Below, piece after piece: positions 45,409 to 53,859 of a DNA stretch of 64,000 nt (positions are counted from its first letter, which is position 1; each line of letters begins with the position of its first letter). Source of the stretch: an uncultured Caulobacteraceae bacterium (lineage in GTDB: Bacteria; Pseudomonadota; Alphaproteobacteria; Caulobacterales; Caulobacteraceae); contig CAKZPF010000003.1 of NCBI GenBank assembly GCA_937138625.1, positions 434,001 to 498,000 on the forward strand. Reading direction: 5' to 3'. The position numbers and the translations under genes were made by a program. The notes under the pieces are model-generated. The model was given only the letters and a program-made list of their open reading frames with translations, ran no database searches and was not told where the DNA came from.

Positions 45409-45762
45409 TCAGCCTGTAATTGTGAAGTCAACTTCGCCCCGCATGACGTGCCCGTCTTTTGCAACAGCGCGCCATTTCAAAATGTATGCTCCTGCCGCAA
45501 GAGGCGGCAACGGCACAGAATAGTCTTTTCCCATGTTTGAGCGGCGGTTGAAGTCCAGCACAATGGGATCGCCTCCGAGCGTCTCTAGCTCAAGCCCAGC
45601 CAGACCCACCTCCGCGCCAAATGCGAAAACAAACGCAGCAGGCGCCGCAGCAAGTTCAGCTCCGTCCTTGATGTTTGACGCGATGATGGTCGTGTGCGCC
45701 CATGCTGCGGCAGAGAATGAAACCACCCAAACGGCGACAAGTAATGTGCGAAGAAATTTCAT
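45409..45762 (-). CDS. copC: Periplasmic copper-binding protein CopC
   Basis: 117 residues with a signal peptide cut at AWA-HTT, which makes His23 the new N-terminus. The mature N-terminal His, with D103 and H105 in KDGHVMRGEVDF, forms the Cu(II) site known from CopC. The beta-barrel strands are recognisable (AGAYILKWRAVAKDGH). No Met-rich Cu(I) loop is seen, so it is the Cu(II)-only type. It is divergent from csoR, with the CsoR-type operator between them. Confidence 0.9.
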   Translation of the reverse strand: MKFLRTLLVAVWVVSFSAAAWAHTTIIASNIKDGAELAAAPAAFVFAFGAEVGLAGLELETLGGDPIVLDFNRRSNMGKDYSVPLPPLAAGAYILKWRAVAKDGHVMRGEVDFTITG

Positions 45763-45797
45763 AAGCGCCTCTAGCTTTTAGTAACTGATCGGCCATA

Positions 45798-45817
45798 TAT
45801 ACCCCATAGAGGGTATA
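45798..45817. promoter_or_regulatory. CsoR-type operator between copC and csoR
   Basis: Perfect seven-base arms TATACCC / GGGTATA around CATAGA. It ends five bases before the csoR ATG and 36 bases from the copC start, so it can control both directions and gives autoregulation of csoR. Confidence 0.82.
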
Positions 45818-45822
45818 AGACA

Positions 45823-46098
45823 ATGAAATCTGACACCAAGGATTCCGCGCTCAAGCGCCTCGCCCGTATCGAAGGTCAAGTCCGCGGCGTGTCGAGGATG
45901 ATCGACGAGGATCGCTACTGCATCGATGTGGTTCGACAGGTTCAGGCGATCAAGGCGGCCCTGTCGGGGCTGGAGAAAGTCGTGCTGGATGATCATCTGA
46001 AGACCTGCGTCGATCGGGCGTTAACGAGCAATGATTTGAAGGATCGCCGGGAGAAAGTCGAAGAACTGGTGGCGGTTCTAGGGGGACGCAAAAAGTAG
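45823..46098 (+). CDS. csoR: CsoR-family copper-sensing repressor
   Basis: 91-residue all-helical repressor of the CsoR/RcnR family (KRLARIEGQVRGVSRMIDED). The Cu(I) ligands are C33, H58 and C62, with the 25- and 4-residue spacing of characterised CsoR proteins. Cu(I) binding releases it from DNA. Palindromes of one type occur before its own gene, before copA's operon and before the cus operon, so it probably controls all three. No other regulator is seen in the copper region. Confidence 0.93.
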   Translation: MKSDTKDSALKRLARIEGQVRGVSRMIDEDRYCIDVVRQVQAIKAALSGLEKVVLDDHLKTCVDRALTSNDLKDRREKVEELVAVLGGRKK

Positions 46099-46105
46099 GG
46101 ATGGA

Positions 46106-46127
46106 CTATACCCCCAAGGGAGTATAG
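46106..46127 (+). promoter_or_regulatory. CsoR-type operator for the cus operon
   Basis: CTATACCCCC AA GGGAGTATAG: six-base outer arms (CTATAC / GTATAG) with C and G runs inside, matching the other two palindromes. It sits eight bases after the csoR stop and 36 bases before the secreted Cys/His gene. Confidence 0.78.
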
Positions 46128-46163
46128 GTTTGTTAATAGAACCTGCCCTAGTCTGAAGAGCAT

Positions 46164-46586
46164 ATGCTGAAACTGACACGCCTTCTCATGCTGATTGCAA
46201 CCGCCGCGCTGGCGGCAGGACCAGTCATGGCGTGCTGTCTCACAGGTCATGCGCAATCTGCAGCGTTACATACGTCGACTGAAACTCTGCCTTGTCATGA
46301 CGCCGCTTCACCTTCGGGGCATGAAGATGCCAAGGCAGAACAACACGCGCCTTTACCGGTGGATTGTCTAGAATGCGTCGACTGCGACAGCGCGGTCATG
46401 CAGGCTCAGTCCTTTGATCATAGCGTATCTTTGACGCAGCTTTCGCCAGAGGGTCATTTCGCTGTCATCGCGGCTCGATTCGAGGGGTTCGAGCATAAAG
46501 ATATAATTCTTACAACCGGACCACCGGGCGATCCGCCCCTTCCGCTTTCGACACCCATCACACTCAAACAGCGCCTGTTGATCTGA
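46164..46586 (+). CDS. Secreted Cys/His-containing protein of the cus operon
   Basis: 140 residues. Signal peptide LTRLLMLIATAALAAGPVMA is followed at once by CC. Further metal-type residues are PCHDAA, a His/Glu region (GHEDAKAEQHAP), and DCLECVDCDSAV. The C-terminal half is hydrophobic-neutral and Pro-rich (TTGPPGDPPLPLSTP). It may bind copper in the periplasm or be an outer-membrane surface protein; this is inference. It lies between the CsoR-type operator and cusC, in the same place as another secreted His/Cys protein before czcC. Family not recognised. Confidence 0.65.
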   Translation: MLKLTRLLMLIATAALAAGPVMACCLTGHAQSAALHTSTETLPCHDAASPSGHEDAKAEQHAPLPVDCLECVDCDSAVMQAQSFDHSVSLTQLSPEGHFAVIAARFEGFEHKDIILTTGPPGDPPLPLSTPITLKQRLLI

Positions 46587-46652
46587 ACTGGCAGCGCCTG
46601 CGCGTTCGCGTGCGTCTCGCTGCTTCAAGTTCAATCAATTCAGGTGCTATCC

Positions 46653-47885
46653 ATGTCTTCAAAGTTCAGAATCTGGCTCGTCACCGCGCTCGTCGTGTGC
46701 GGCGCGATGAGTGGTGCAGCGCAGGCCCAAACTTCAGACGCCTTGGACTTCGAGGATCTGGAAACGCGCCTTGCAGATCACCCTTCTCTTGCCGCACTGA
46801 CCTATCAGGCAGACGCATCGCGCGAGCTGGGCGTTGCGGCAACTGCTCTTCCTGACCCGGTTGTCTCTGTCGGGATCAACAATTTTCCAATCTTCGACCC
46901 GTCCTTCTCCGAATTCCTGCCAACCAACAAGGCCGTTGGCATTCGTCAGGAGTTTCCGAACCGCGCTGGCCGTGAAGCCCGATCTGGTGAAGCCAGAGCC
47001 ATGGCCGAGCAGACCGAGAGGATACGAGACGCGCAGCTTGCAACGTTGCGCGGCGAACTGATCGCGCTCCTGTACGAAAAACAGCGTATCGACCGGCAAC
47101 GCGTGCTCGCTGGTCAACGAAACGATAAATATGATGAACTAACGGCTGTTGTAGAGACCGAGATCGATGCAGGCCGTCCAGCCGTTTTCCGTCTCGCTGA
47201 AATCGAGGCTGAACGCGCCGGTGTGGCGCGCGAACTTGTCGATCTTGACCGGCAGGAATCGCAGATCAATGCGCGGCTCATCGATCTGGTTGGTCTCGTT
47301 CCTGCGACGCCTGCGCCACCTGTCGCACCGATTGACTGGTCAGGTGACGCCATGGCTTTTCATGCTGTCCGCGTTGCCGATGCTGGCATTCGAGTGGCTG
47401 ACTATTCCGTGGACGGCGCCGAGGCGGCCTGGCGGCCCAACTGGGGCGCACAGCTGACCTATCAACAACGAGAGTCCGGCGCGAACTTTGCGGGCGATGA
47501 CTGGGTCTCCGGCATGGTGACATTTACGGTGCCGCTCTGGGCGGAACGCAGTCAGGAACCGCGCCTGCGCGCGGCAAAAGCCGATCGCGCCAGTGCCCAG
47601 ATGCGTTATCAGGCGGCGGCTCGCAGTGCTGCGGCTCGCAGTGCCGCCGAAGCCGCAACCTGGCGCGCCGCTGAAGATGGTATCGCTGTCTTGAGGCGCA
47701 ATATCGCGGCCGTTGAGGACGAGATCGCGGCCCAGCTCACGACATACGAATCCGGTGCCGGAACCTATGCACCGGTCATAGACGGCGAAATAGCCATCCT
47801 CAAACTGCGCGCAGACATTGCCGCCGAAGAAGCCCGCCGGGCCGCTTCGATCGCGCGCATGAACGCGCTCCTGGTGACCCAATGA
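46653..47885 (+). CDS. cusC: TolC-family outer-membrane channel of the Cu/Ag efflux complex
   Basis: 410 residues with a signal peptide (LVTALVVCGAMSGAAQAQ) and the repeated TolC/OEP architecture: long periplasmic helices with heptads and short barrel strands (DPVVSVGINNFPIFD, WGAQLTYQQRESGAN). It forms the outer-membrane exit for CusBA. ATG at 46653 is preferred over GTG three codons earlier. A 15-bp exact-length tandem repeat lies at 47616-47645. It overlaps cusB by four bases. Confidence 0.88.
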   Translation: MSSKFRIWLVTALVVCGAMSGAAQAQTSDALDFEDLETRLADHPSLAALTYQADASRELGVAATALPDPVVSVGINNFPIFDPSFSEFLPTNKAVGIRQEFPNRAGREARSGEARAMAEQTERIRDAQLATLRGELIALLYEKQRIDRQRVLAGQRNDKYDELTAVVETEIDAGRPAVFRLAEIEAERAGVARELVDLDRQESQINARLIDLVGLVPATPAPPVAPIDWSGDAMAFHAVRVADAGIRVADYSVDGAEAAWRPNWGAQLTYQQRESGANFAGDDWVSGMVTFTVPLWAERSQEPRLRAAKADRASAQMRYQAAARSAAARSAAEAATWRAAEDGIAVLRRNIAAVEDEIAAQLTTYESGAGTYAPVIDGEIAILKLRADIAAEEARRAASIARMNALLVTQ

Positions 47886-49693
47886 AACACAAAATCCTTC
47901 TTCTGACCGTTGCCGCCATCGCGCTCGCCGCCTGTGACAACCCCTCAGCCATGCGCGCGCCTGCCAGCGGCGTGGGTGCGCAGGCGTCTCCTGCCGAAGA
48001 GACCGCGCAATACACCTGTCCGATGCACCCGCATTACATCTCGACGGATGCGAACGGATCCTGCCCGATTTGCGGCATGGACCTCGTAGCCGTGAGCGGG
48101 AACGGCGGAAATGCCGGGCGTGGGGACATCCTCTATTACAAGCATCCGATGGGCCAGCCGGACACCTCGCCGGTTCCCAAGAAGGACTCCATGGGGATGG
48201 ATTATATCCCGGTCTACGCAAATGAGGTCGCCGAGCCGGGCGTCACTGTGTCTGCGGAGATGATCCAGACCATGGGTGTGCGAACCGTGCCCGCCGAAGT
48301 GATGCCGTTCGGCGGCATGCTGAGGGCGTTTGGAACCGTCGAGACCAATGAGCGTCTGGAGAACGTGTCGGTCGCGCGGCTCGAAGGCTGGATCGAAGAC
48401 CTGACTATCCGCGCTGAGGGCGACAGCGTGCGGCCCGGCGCGTTACTCTACCGGGTCTACAGTCCCGACCTGATCGCGGCGCAGAAAGACCTCCTTGCCT
48501 CGCTCACCATCGGCAATGAGACCCGCATTGCAGCCGTACGCCAGCGCCTGCGCTCCCTTGGTATGCCGGAACGCGCCATCGGTCGGCTCGTTGAGACCCG
48601 GGAAATCATGGAGCGCGTACCGGTCTATGCCGAAGCAGGCGGTACGGTCGCGGCGCTAGAGGTCCGCGACGGGGACTATATAAAGCCCGGTACGCCGGTG
48701 CTTCGCCTGCAATCCTATGCAGGCGTCTGGGTCATGGCCTCAGTGCCGGAGAGCGACCTGCCGCGCCTCGACACCGGACTGCCGGTGCAACTCAAGTTCC
48801 CGAGTGCGCCGGAAGCGCCGGGCGAAGGCGTCATCGACTATATCTATCCGACCATCGACCCACAGACCCGCACCGCGCGCGTGCGGATCGAGGTCGACAA
48901 TTCAGCGGGCTATCTGCGCCCCGGCGCCTATGCCGATATTTCCATGCAGCTCAGCGGCGGCGAGCGGCTCTCGGTTCCGACTGAAGCAATTTTGCGCGAC
49001 AGCCGTGGCGCGCATGTCATCGTCGCGCTCGGCGAAGGCCGGTTTGCGGGCCGCGCGGTGCGCATCGGCGTCAGCGCAAATGGCCGAACGGAGATCATTG
49101 CCGGTCTGACGGAGGGCGAAGAGGTCGTCGCCAGCGGCCAGTTCCTGCTCGACAGCGAGGTGAATTTGCGCGAGGGCCTCGCCAAGCTGCAGATGCCGTC
49201 CGCCATAACCGCCGGGCCGGATACGCCCCTGTCGGAGCTGCCGGTGGATGCGACGACGCTGGCAGAGATCAACCACTTCACCGATATGGCGCTCTATTTC
49301 CACGAGGCGCTGACCGACGGCTACCGGATCGATCTCTACTTTGTCGATCCGGCGCTGGCGCTCGGCGAGACGTTGCGTACACGGTTCGCTGACACGAAGC
49401 TCGCGCCAATCATTGAAGAGGCCGAAGCCGCGCTCCGCGCAGCGAAGATCTCTCGCGAAGGCGAGGCCCTCGCTAGCGAACTCGCCCGGCTGATGGAGGC
49501 CCTGGAACCCTGGCTGCTCGAAGGCGCGCCCGTGCACTATCGCAATGCCGGCCTCTTCCTCTTCCGTGACACCGGAACGGGCCGGTTGTGGATTCAGCAA
49601 GGCGACACGCCCCGCAATCCCTATGGCGGGGCTGAGGCCGAACCCGTCGACTGGCCCGATCCGATGGCCGACATGGCGGAGATGCAGCCATGA
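47882..49693 (+). CDS. cusB: Periplasmic adaptor of Cu/Ag efflux, with two heavy-metal-binding modules
   Basis: 603 residues, lipoprotein signal with lipobox LAAC (C18). Two metal modules at the N-terminus: YTCPMHPHYIST...CPICGMDL (C46, H49, C61, C64), then YYKHPMGQPDTSP...DSMGMDY, which lacks Cys. The adaptor core follows (VARLEGWIEDLTIRAEGDSV, then GTVAALEVRDGDYIKPGTPV and RPGAYADISMQL). Residues about 450-590 are an extra C-terminal domain resembling DUF3347 (ALYFHEALTDGYR ... WIQQGDTPRNPYGG). E. coli CusB is about 400 residues, so the protein is clearly enlarged. It overlaps cusA by four bases. Confidence 0.9.
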   Translation: MKHKILLLTVAAIALAACDNPSAMRAPASGVGAQASPAEETAQYTCPMHPHYISTDANGSCPICGMDLVAVSGNGGNAGRGDILYYKHPMGQPDTSPVPKKDSMGMDYIPVYANEVAEPGVTVSAEMIQTMGVRTVPAEVMPFGGMLRAFGTVETNERLENVSVARLEGWIEDLTIRAEGDSVRPGALLYRVYSPDLIAAQKDLLASLTIGNETRIAAVRQRLRSLGMPERAIGRLVETREIMERVPVYAEAGGTVAALEVRDGDYIKPGTPVLRLQSYAGVWVMASVPESDLPRLDTGLPVQLKFPSAPEAPGEGVIDYIYPTIDPQTRTARVRIEVDNSAGYLRPGAYADISMQLSGGERLSVPTEAILRDSRGAHVIVALGEGRFAGRAVRIGVSANGRTEIIAGLTEGEEVVASGQFLLDSEVNLREGLAKLQMPSAITAGPDTPLSELPVDATTLAEINHFTDMALYFHEALTDGYRIDLYFVDPALALGETLRTRFADTKLAPIIEEAEAALRAAKISREGEALASELARLMEALEPWLLEGAPVHYRNAGLFLFRDTGTGRLWIQQGDTPRNPYGGAEAEPVDWPDPMADMAEMQP

Positions 49694-52600
49694 GCACCGC
49701 TGACGATCTTTCGGGCCGCGACCCGTCGAAATCCTGGGTGGCGGCGCTCATCGGCTGGTCGGTCGCCAACCAGCTGATCGTGCTCGTGCTCGCTGCAGCG
49801 CTTGCCGTGTCCGGTTGGCTGGCCGTGCAGAACACGCCGCTCGACGCCGTGCCGGACCTTACCGACACGCAGGTCATCATCCGCACCGATTTCCCGGGCC
49901 AGAGCCCGCAGATCGTCGAGGACCTCGTCACCTATCCGCTCTCAACCAATCTGCTTGGCCTGCCGAGGACGAAGGATGTGCGCGGATCGTCGATGTTCGG
50001 CACAAGCTTCGTCTATGTCATCTTCGAGGATGATGTCGACCTCTACTGGGCGCGCTCCCGCGTGCTTGAAGCCTTGTCCCGCCTTGGCTCGGAACTCCCC
50101 AAAGGCGCCGTTCCGCAAATCGGGCCGGACGCGACCGGCGTTGGCTGGGTCTACCAGTATGCGCTGGTTGACAGGAGCGGAAACACAGACCTGGCCGAAC
50201 TGCGCTCGCTTCAGGACTGGTTCCTGAAACTGGAACTCTCCGGCGTCGAGGGCGTTGCGGAAGTCGCCTCGGTCGGCGGCTTCGTGCGCGAGTACCAGGT
50301 GCTGCTCGATCCGAACCGATTGCGCAGCTATGGCATTTCCATTGCCCGCATTCGCGAGGCAGTGCGCGCTGCCTCCAGCGAAGTGGGCGGGCGCGTCATC
50401 GAACAGGCCGAAACGGAATTCGTCATCCGCTCGTCGGGTTACGTCGATGAGCGCGGCGATCTCGAACAAATTGTTCTGCATGCGCAGGATGGAACGCCGG
50501 TCCTGCTCGGCGATGTCGCCCGCATCATCGAGGGACCGGCGCTGCGGCGCGGTATTGTCGAGCTCAATGGCGAAGGCGAGACCGTCGCCGGCATCATCAT
50601 CATGCGCGACGGTGAAAACGCGCTCAACGTCATCGAGCGCGTCAAGGACAAGCTCGCCGAATTGCAGCGCGGCCTGCCGGAAGGCGTCGAGATCGTCACT
50701 GTCTATGATCGCGCGCCGCTGATCGAAGGCTCGGTTGAGTACCTGAAAGACAAACTGATCGAGGAAGGTATTGCGGTTGCGCTCGTCATCCTGATTTTCC
50801 TCCTGCATGTGCGCTCGTCTCTAGTGGCGATCATCACGCTTCCTCTGGGTGTTCTAGGGGCGTTCCTCATCATGTCGTTTCAGGGGGTGACCGCGAACAT
50901 CATGTCGCTGGGCGGCATAGCGATCGCTATCGGTGCGATGGTGGATGCCTCCATCGTGCTCGTCGAAAACGCCAGTCGGAAACTGTCGGAATTGGAAGGC
51001 AAACCCAGCCCGGCAGAGCGCCGCGCCGCGCTGATCGAGGCGGCACAGGAGGTCGGCCCCGGCATCTTCTTCTCGCTCCTCATCATCACCGTCTCCTTCC
51101 TGCCGGTGTTTGCGCTGACGGGGGAAAGCTATCGCCTGTTCTCGCCGCTCGCCTTCACCAAGACCTATGCCATGGCCTTCGCCGCCATCCTGTCGGTGAC
51201 GCTTGTGCCAGTGCTGATGCTCTATCTGATGCGCGGCAAATTCCGGCGCGAACAGGCCAATCCGCTCAATGCCTTCTTCGTCTGGGCATATAAGCCGATC
51301 CTGCATCTCGCCTTGCGGTTCAAATGGGTGACGCTTGCCCTCGCCGTGTTTCTGACCGCCAGTGTCATCATCCCCGTACAGCGCATAGGGTCAGAATTCA
51401 TGCCGGCGCTCTATGAGGGCGAACTGCTCTACATGCCGACGACACTGCCCGGCGCATCAGCGACCAAGATGCGGGAAATTCTCGGCCAGACCAATCGCGT
51501 CATCATGACCGTGCCGGAAGTCGAACGTGTTTTCGGCAAGGCCGGCCGCGCCGACACTGCGACAGACCCCGCGCCCCTGACCATGATCGAGAGCTGGATC
51601 GCCCTCAAACCCAAGGAACAATGGCGGGCGGGTATCACGATCGACGACATCATCGCCGAGCTTGACCAGCGCCTCAAAATGCCGGGCCTCGTCAATTCGT
51701 GGGGCTATCCGATCAAGATCCGCATGGACATGGTCTCGACGGGCATCCGCACGCCCATAGGGATTAAGGTGACCGGCGATGACCTGACAGAAATTGAACG
51801 TATCGCCCGCGACATCGAGGCGGTGGTCGCAGACCTGCCGGGCACCCGCTCGGCCTTCGCCGACAGGGTTCTTGGCGGGCGCTATCTCGATATCACGCCG
51901 GATCGTTCCGAACTTGCCCGGCGCAATATCGACATGGGTGTGTTCCAGGGCGTGGTGCAGACCGCGCTTGGCGGCATGCCGCTGGCGCAATCCGTCGAGG
52001 GCCGCGAGCGCTATGACATCATCGCACGCTATGACCGCCCCTTCCGCGAACGCCCGGAAGACTTCGAGCAAATCCTCGTACCGACACCCACCGGCGCGCA
52101 TATCCCGCTCGGTGAACTGGCGACGATTGCCTATGCCGAAGGCCCGCCGATGATCCGCTCCGAGAATGCCCGCCTGACCGGATGGGTGTTCGTGGATATC
52201 GCGGGCCGGGACATGGGCAGCTATGTCAGCGAGGCGCGCGCCGCTGTGGCCGAAGCGGTCGACCTGCCGCCCGGCTATGCGGTGGATTTTGCGGGCCAGT
52301 ATGAACAGATGGAAGAGGCAAGCGCCCGGCTTGCGATTGCCATCCCGGCAGCGGTCGCGCTGATCTTCCTTTTGCTGATGCTGCATTTTGGAAGGTTGGA
52401 TCGCACGCTGATCATCATGGCGAGCCTGCCCTTCGGCCTGATCGGCGGCCTCTGGGCGGTGTGGCTCGCGGGATATAATCTTTCAGTCGCCGTGGCGGTC
52501 GGTTTCATCGCGCTCGGCGGGATTGCGGTCGAAACTGCCGTCATCATGCTGCTCTATATCGACAGCGAAGTGCGCAAGGCCGGGCCGCAGACCCGCACAG

Positions 52601-52899
52601 AGCTCTTCGCCGCCATCAGCCGGGGCGCCGCCATGCGGGTGCGTCCAAAACTGATGACCGTGCTGACCATCTTCGCGGGACTCGCGCCGATCTTCCTGAC
52701 CGACGGTCTCGGCTCGGATGTGATGCGACGGATCGCCTTACCGATGCTCGGCGGCATGGCGTCCACGCTCGTTTTGACCCTGATCGTCATCCCGGCCATC
52801 TACTATATCCGGACCGGATTCCAGCTTTCCGCGCGCGCCGAAAACAATGAAGACAGCTCAATTTCACTCAAACCTAGCCTCGAAGGAGACACACAATGA
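49690..52899 (+). CDS. cusA: Heavy-metal RND efflux pump, Cu(I)/Ag(I) type
   Basis: 1069 residues with 12 membrane helices and two large periplasmic loops. The proton-relay helix has AIGAMVDASIVLVENA; Ala after the Asp is the Cu/Ag-pump pattern. The three copper-binding methionines of CusA are present as M582 (LLYMPTTLPG), M632 (PLTMIESWIALKPKEQW) and M681 (MDMVSTGIRTPIGIKVTG), with spacing 50 and 49, the same as in E. coli CusA (573, 623, 672). It takes copper from periplasm or cytoplasm and passes it through CusB to CusC. Confidence 0.95.
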   Translation: MSTADDLSGRDPSKSWVAALIGWSVANQLIVLVLAAALAVSGWLAVQNTPLDAVPDLTDTQVIIRTDFPGQSPQIVEDLVTYPLSTNLLGLPRTKDVRGSSMFGTSFVYVIFEDDVDLYWARSRVLEALSRLGSELPKGAVPQIGPDATGVGWVYQYALVDRSGNTDLAELRSLQDWFLKLELSGVEGVAEVASVGGFVREYQVLLDPNRLRSYGISIARIREAVRAASSEVGGRVIEQAETEFVIRSSGYVDERGDLEQIVLHAQDGTPVLLGDVARIIEGPALRRGIVELNGEGETVAGIIIMRDGENALNVIERVKDKLAELQRGLPEGVEIVTVYDRAPLIEGSVEYLKDKLIEEGIAVALVILIFLLHVRSSLVAIITLPLGVLGAFLIMSFQGVTANIMSLGGIAIAIGAMVDASIVLVENASRKLSELEGKPSPAERRAALIEAAQEVGPGIFFSLLIITVSFLPVFALTGESYRLFSPLAFTKTYAMAFAAILSVTLVPVLMLYLMRGKFRREQANPLNAFFVWAYKPILHLALRFKWVTLALAVFLTASVIIPVQRIGSEFMPALYEGELLYMPTTLPGASATKMREILGQTNRVIMTVPEVERVFGKAGRADTATDPAPLTMIESWIALKPKEQWRAGITIDDIIAELDQRLKMPGLVNSWGYPIKIRMDMVSTGIRTPIGIKVTGDDLTEIERIARDIEAVVADLPGTRSAFADRVLGGRYLDITPDRSELARRNIDMGVFQGVVQTALGGMPLAQSVEGRERYDIIARYDRPFRERPEDFEQILVPTPTGAHIPLGELATIAYAEGPPMIRSENARLTGWVFVDIAGRDMGSYVSEARAAVAEAVDLPPGYAVDFAGQYEQMEEASARLAIAIPAAVALIFLLLMLHFGRLDRTLIIMASLPFGLIGGLWAVWLAGYNLSVAVAVGFIALGGIAVETAVIMLLYIDSEVRKAGPQTRTELFAAISRGAAMRVRPKLMTVLTIFAGLAPIFLTDGLGSDVMRRIALPMLGGMASTLVLTLIVIPAIYYIRTGFQLSARAENNEDSSISLKPSLEGDTQ

Positions 52900-53330
52900 A
52901 ATCTCTTATCCCGATCACAGCAAGCCTGTTCGCCCTCAGCGTGGCCGCGTGCGGCAATGCCGACGAGACACCGCCTGGCTCAGAACGTGCGGCCGAAATG
53001 CCAACGGAGATGGTCGAAGAGGGCGCCATGGACCAAGCCGATCACGCCATGGGCGATGGCATCGGTCGTGCCACCGGCACCATCCGATCGGTCGGCAGCC
53101 AGGGCGATTTTCTGACCATTGAGCACGGCGAATTCGCAGGCGACATCCAGATGGGTGCCATGACGATGGGCTTTGACATCATGGGCGAGGTCGATCTCTC
53201 GGGGTTCGCCGAGGGTGACGAAGTCGCCTTCATGGTCAAGCAGGGCCGTGATGGCTCGTACCGGATCATGGCTATCTGCAATACGGCCGAAGAGGGCGCG
53301 GACTGTCTTGACGGCATGATGGATCCCTGA
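52896..53330 (+). CDS. cusF: CusF-like periplasmic copper chaperone, lipoprotein
   Basis: 144 residues with lipobox SVAAC (C19), an acidic, Met-rich linker, and a CusF-type OB domain (GTIRSVGSQGDFLTIEHGEF...MGAMTMGFDIMGEVDLSGF, then GDEVAFMVKQGRDGSYRI). Ligands by alignment to E. coli CusF are H77, M89 and M91. The Trp that caps copper in CusF is replaced by M86. It is coupled to cusA by ATGA. It probably hands Cu(I) to CusBA. Confidence 0.82.
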   Translation: MKSLIPITASLFALSVAACGNADETPPGSERAAEMPTEMVEEGAMDQADHAMGDGIGRATGTIRSVGSQGDFLTIEHGEFAGDIQMGAMTMGFDIMGEVDLSGFAEGDEVAFMVKQGRDGSYRIMAICNTAEEGADCLDGMMDP

Positions 53331-53420
53331 GGGCCCGTATAGAATCATCGAAAATCTGATGCGCGTTCTGGTCAGCCGATCCAGGCATCGCAGCAGGCTG
53401 CCCGCACTAGCCTGCCGGTA

Positions 53421-53858
53421 TCAATCAGAATCAGGACCGCCGACGTCACCGGTTGACGCATCAATTCCGTCCAGCCTTGCGGCCACACTGCGCGCATTGC
53501 CGAGCTTCTTCGCCACCTGCTGGATGAAATGGTCAAAGCGTCTCTGGCCAAGGGCGTGGGCGGCGTCGCGCTCACCTTCCGGGATCGGTTCGGTGCGCGT
53601 CAGCCAGTAGAAGACAAAGTGGGCGAGCGTTTCGAGGCAGAGCGCTGTGTCCCGCTCAATCTCGCCCTGCCGCCGGTCGAAGGCATCCATGCGGCGAAGA
53701 AGCCGTTCCTCCAGCACCAGATTGGTTTCCGGGTCGAAATAACGGTTAAGCGCGTCTTCCACGACTTTGGCCTTGGTCACGCCCGGCATGGATGTGCGGC
53801 GTTCGAGCTCGGCATGCAGCTTGTGGGGCAGTCGCAGGTTCACGCGTGGTTTGGCCAT
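53421..53858 (-). CDS. Ribbon-helix-helix (CopG-like) protein of a conjugation locus
   Basis: 145 residues. N-terminal ribbon-helix-helix MAKPRVNLRLPHKLHAELER and a C-terminal helical part (ETLAHFVFYWLTRTEPIPEG, then RRFDHFIQQVAKKLGN). In alphaproteobacterial integrative conjugative elements such a gene lies between traG and trbB. Here it follows traG (one base apart), but no trb gene follows; the cus operon ends 90 bases away. It may regulate transfer genes or be a leftover. Confidence 0.78.
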   Translation of the reverse strand: MAKPRVNLRLPHKLHAELERRTSMPGVTKAKVVEDALNRYFDPETNLVLEERLLRRMDAFDRRQGEIERDTALCLETLAHFVFYWLTRTEPIPEGERDAAHALGQRRFDHFIQQVAKKLGNARSVAARLDGIDASTGDVGGPDSD

Positions 53859-53859
53859 A

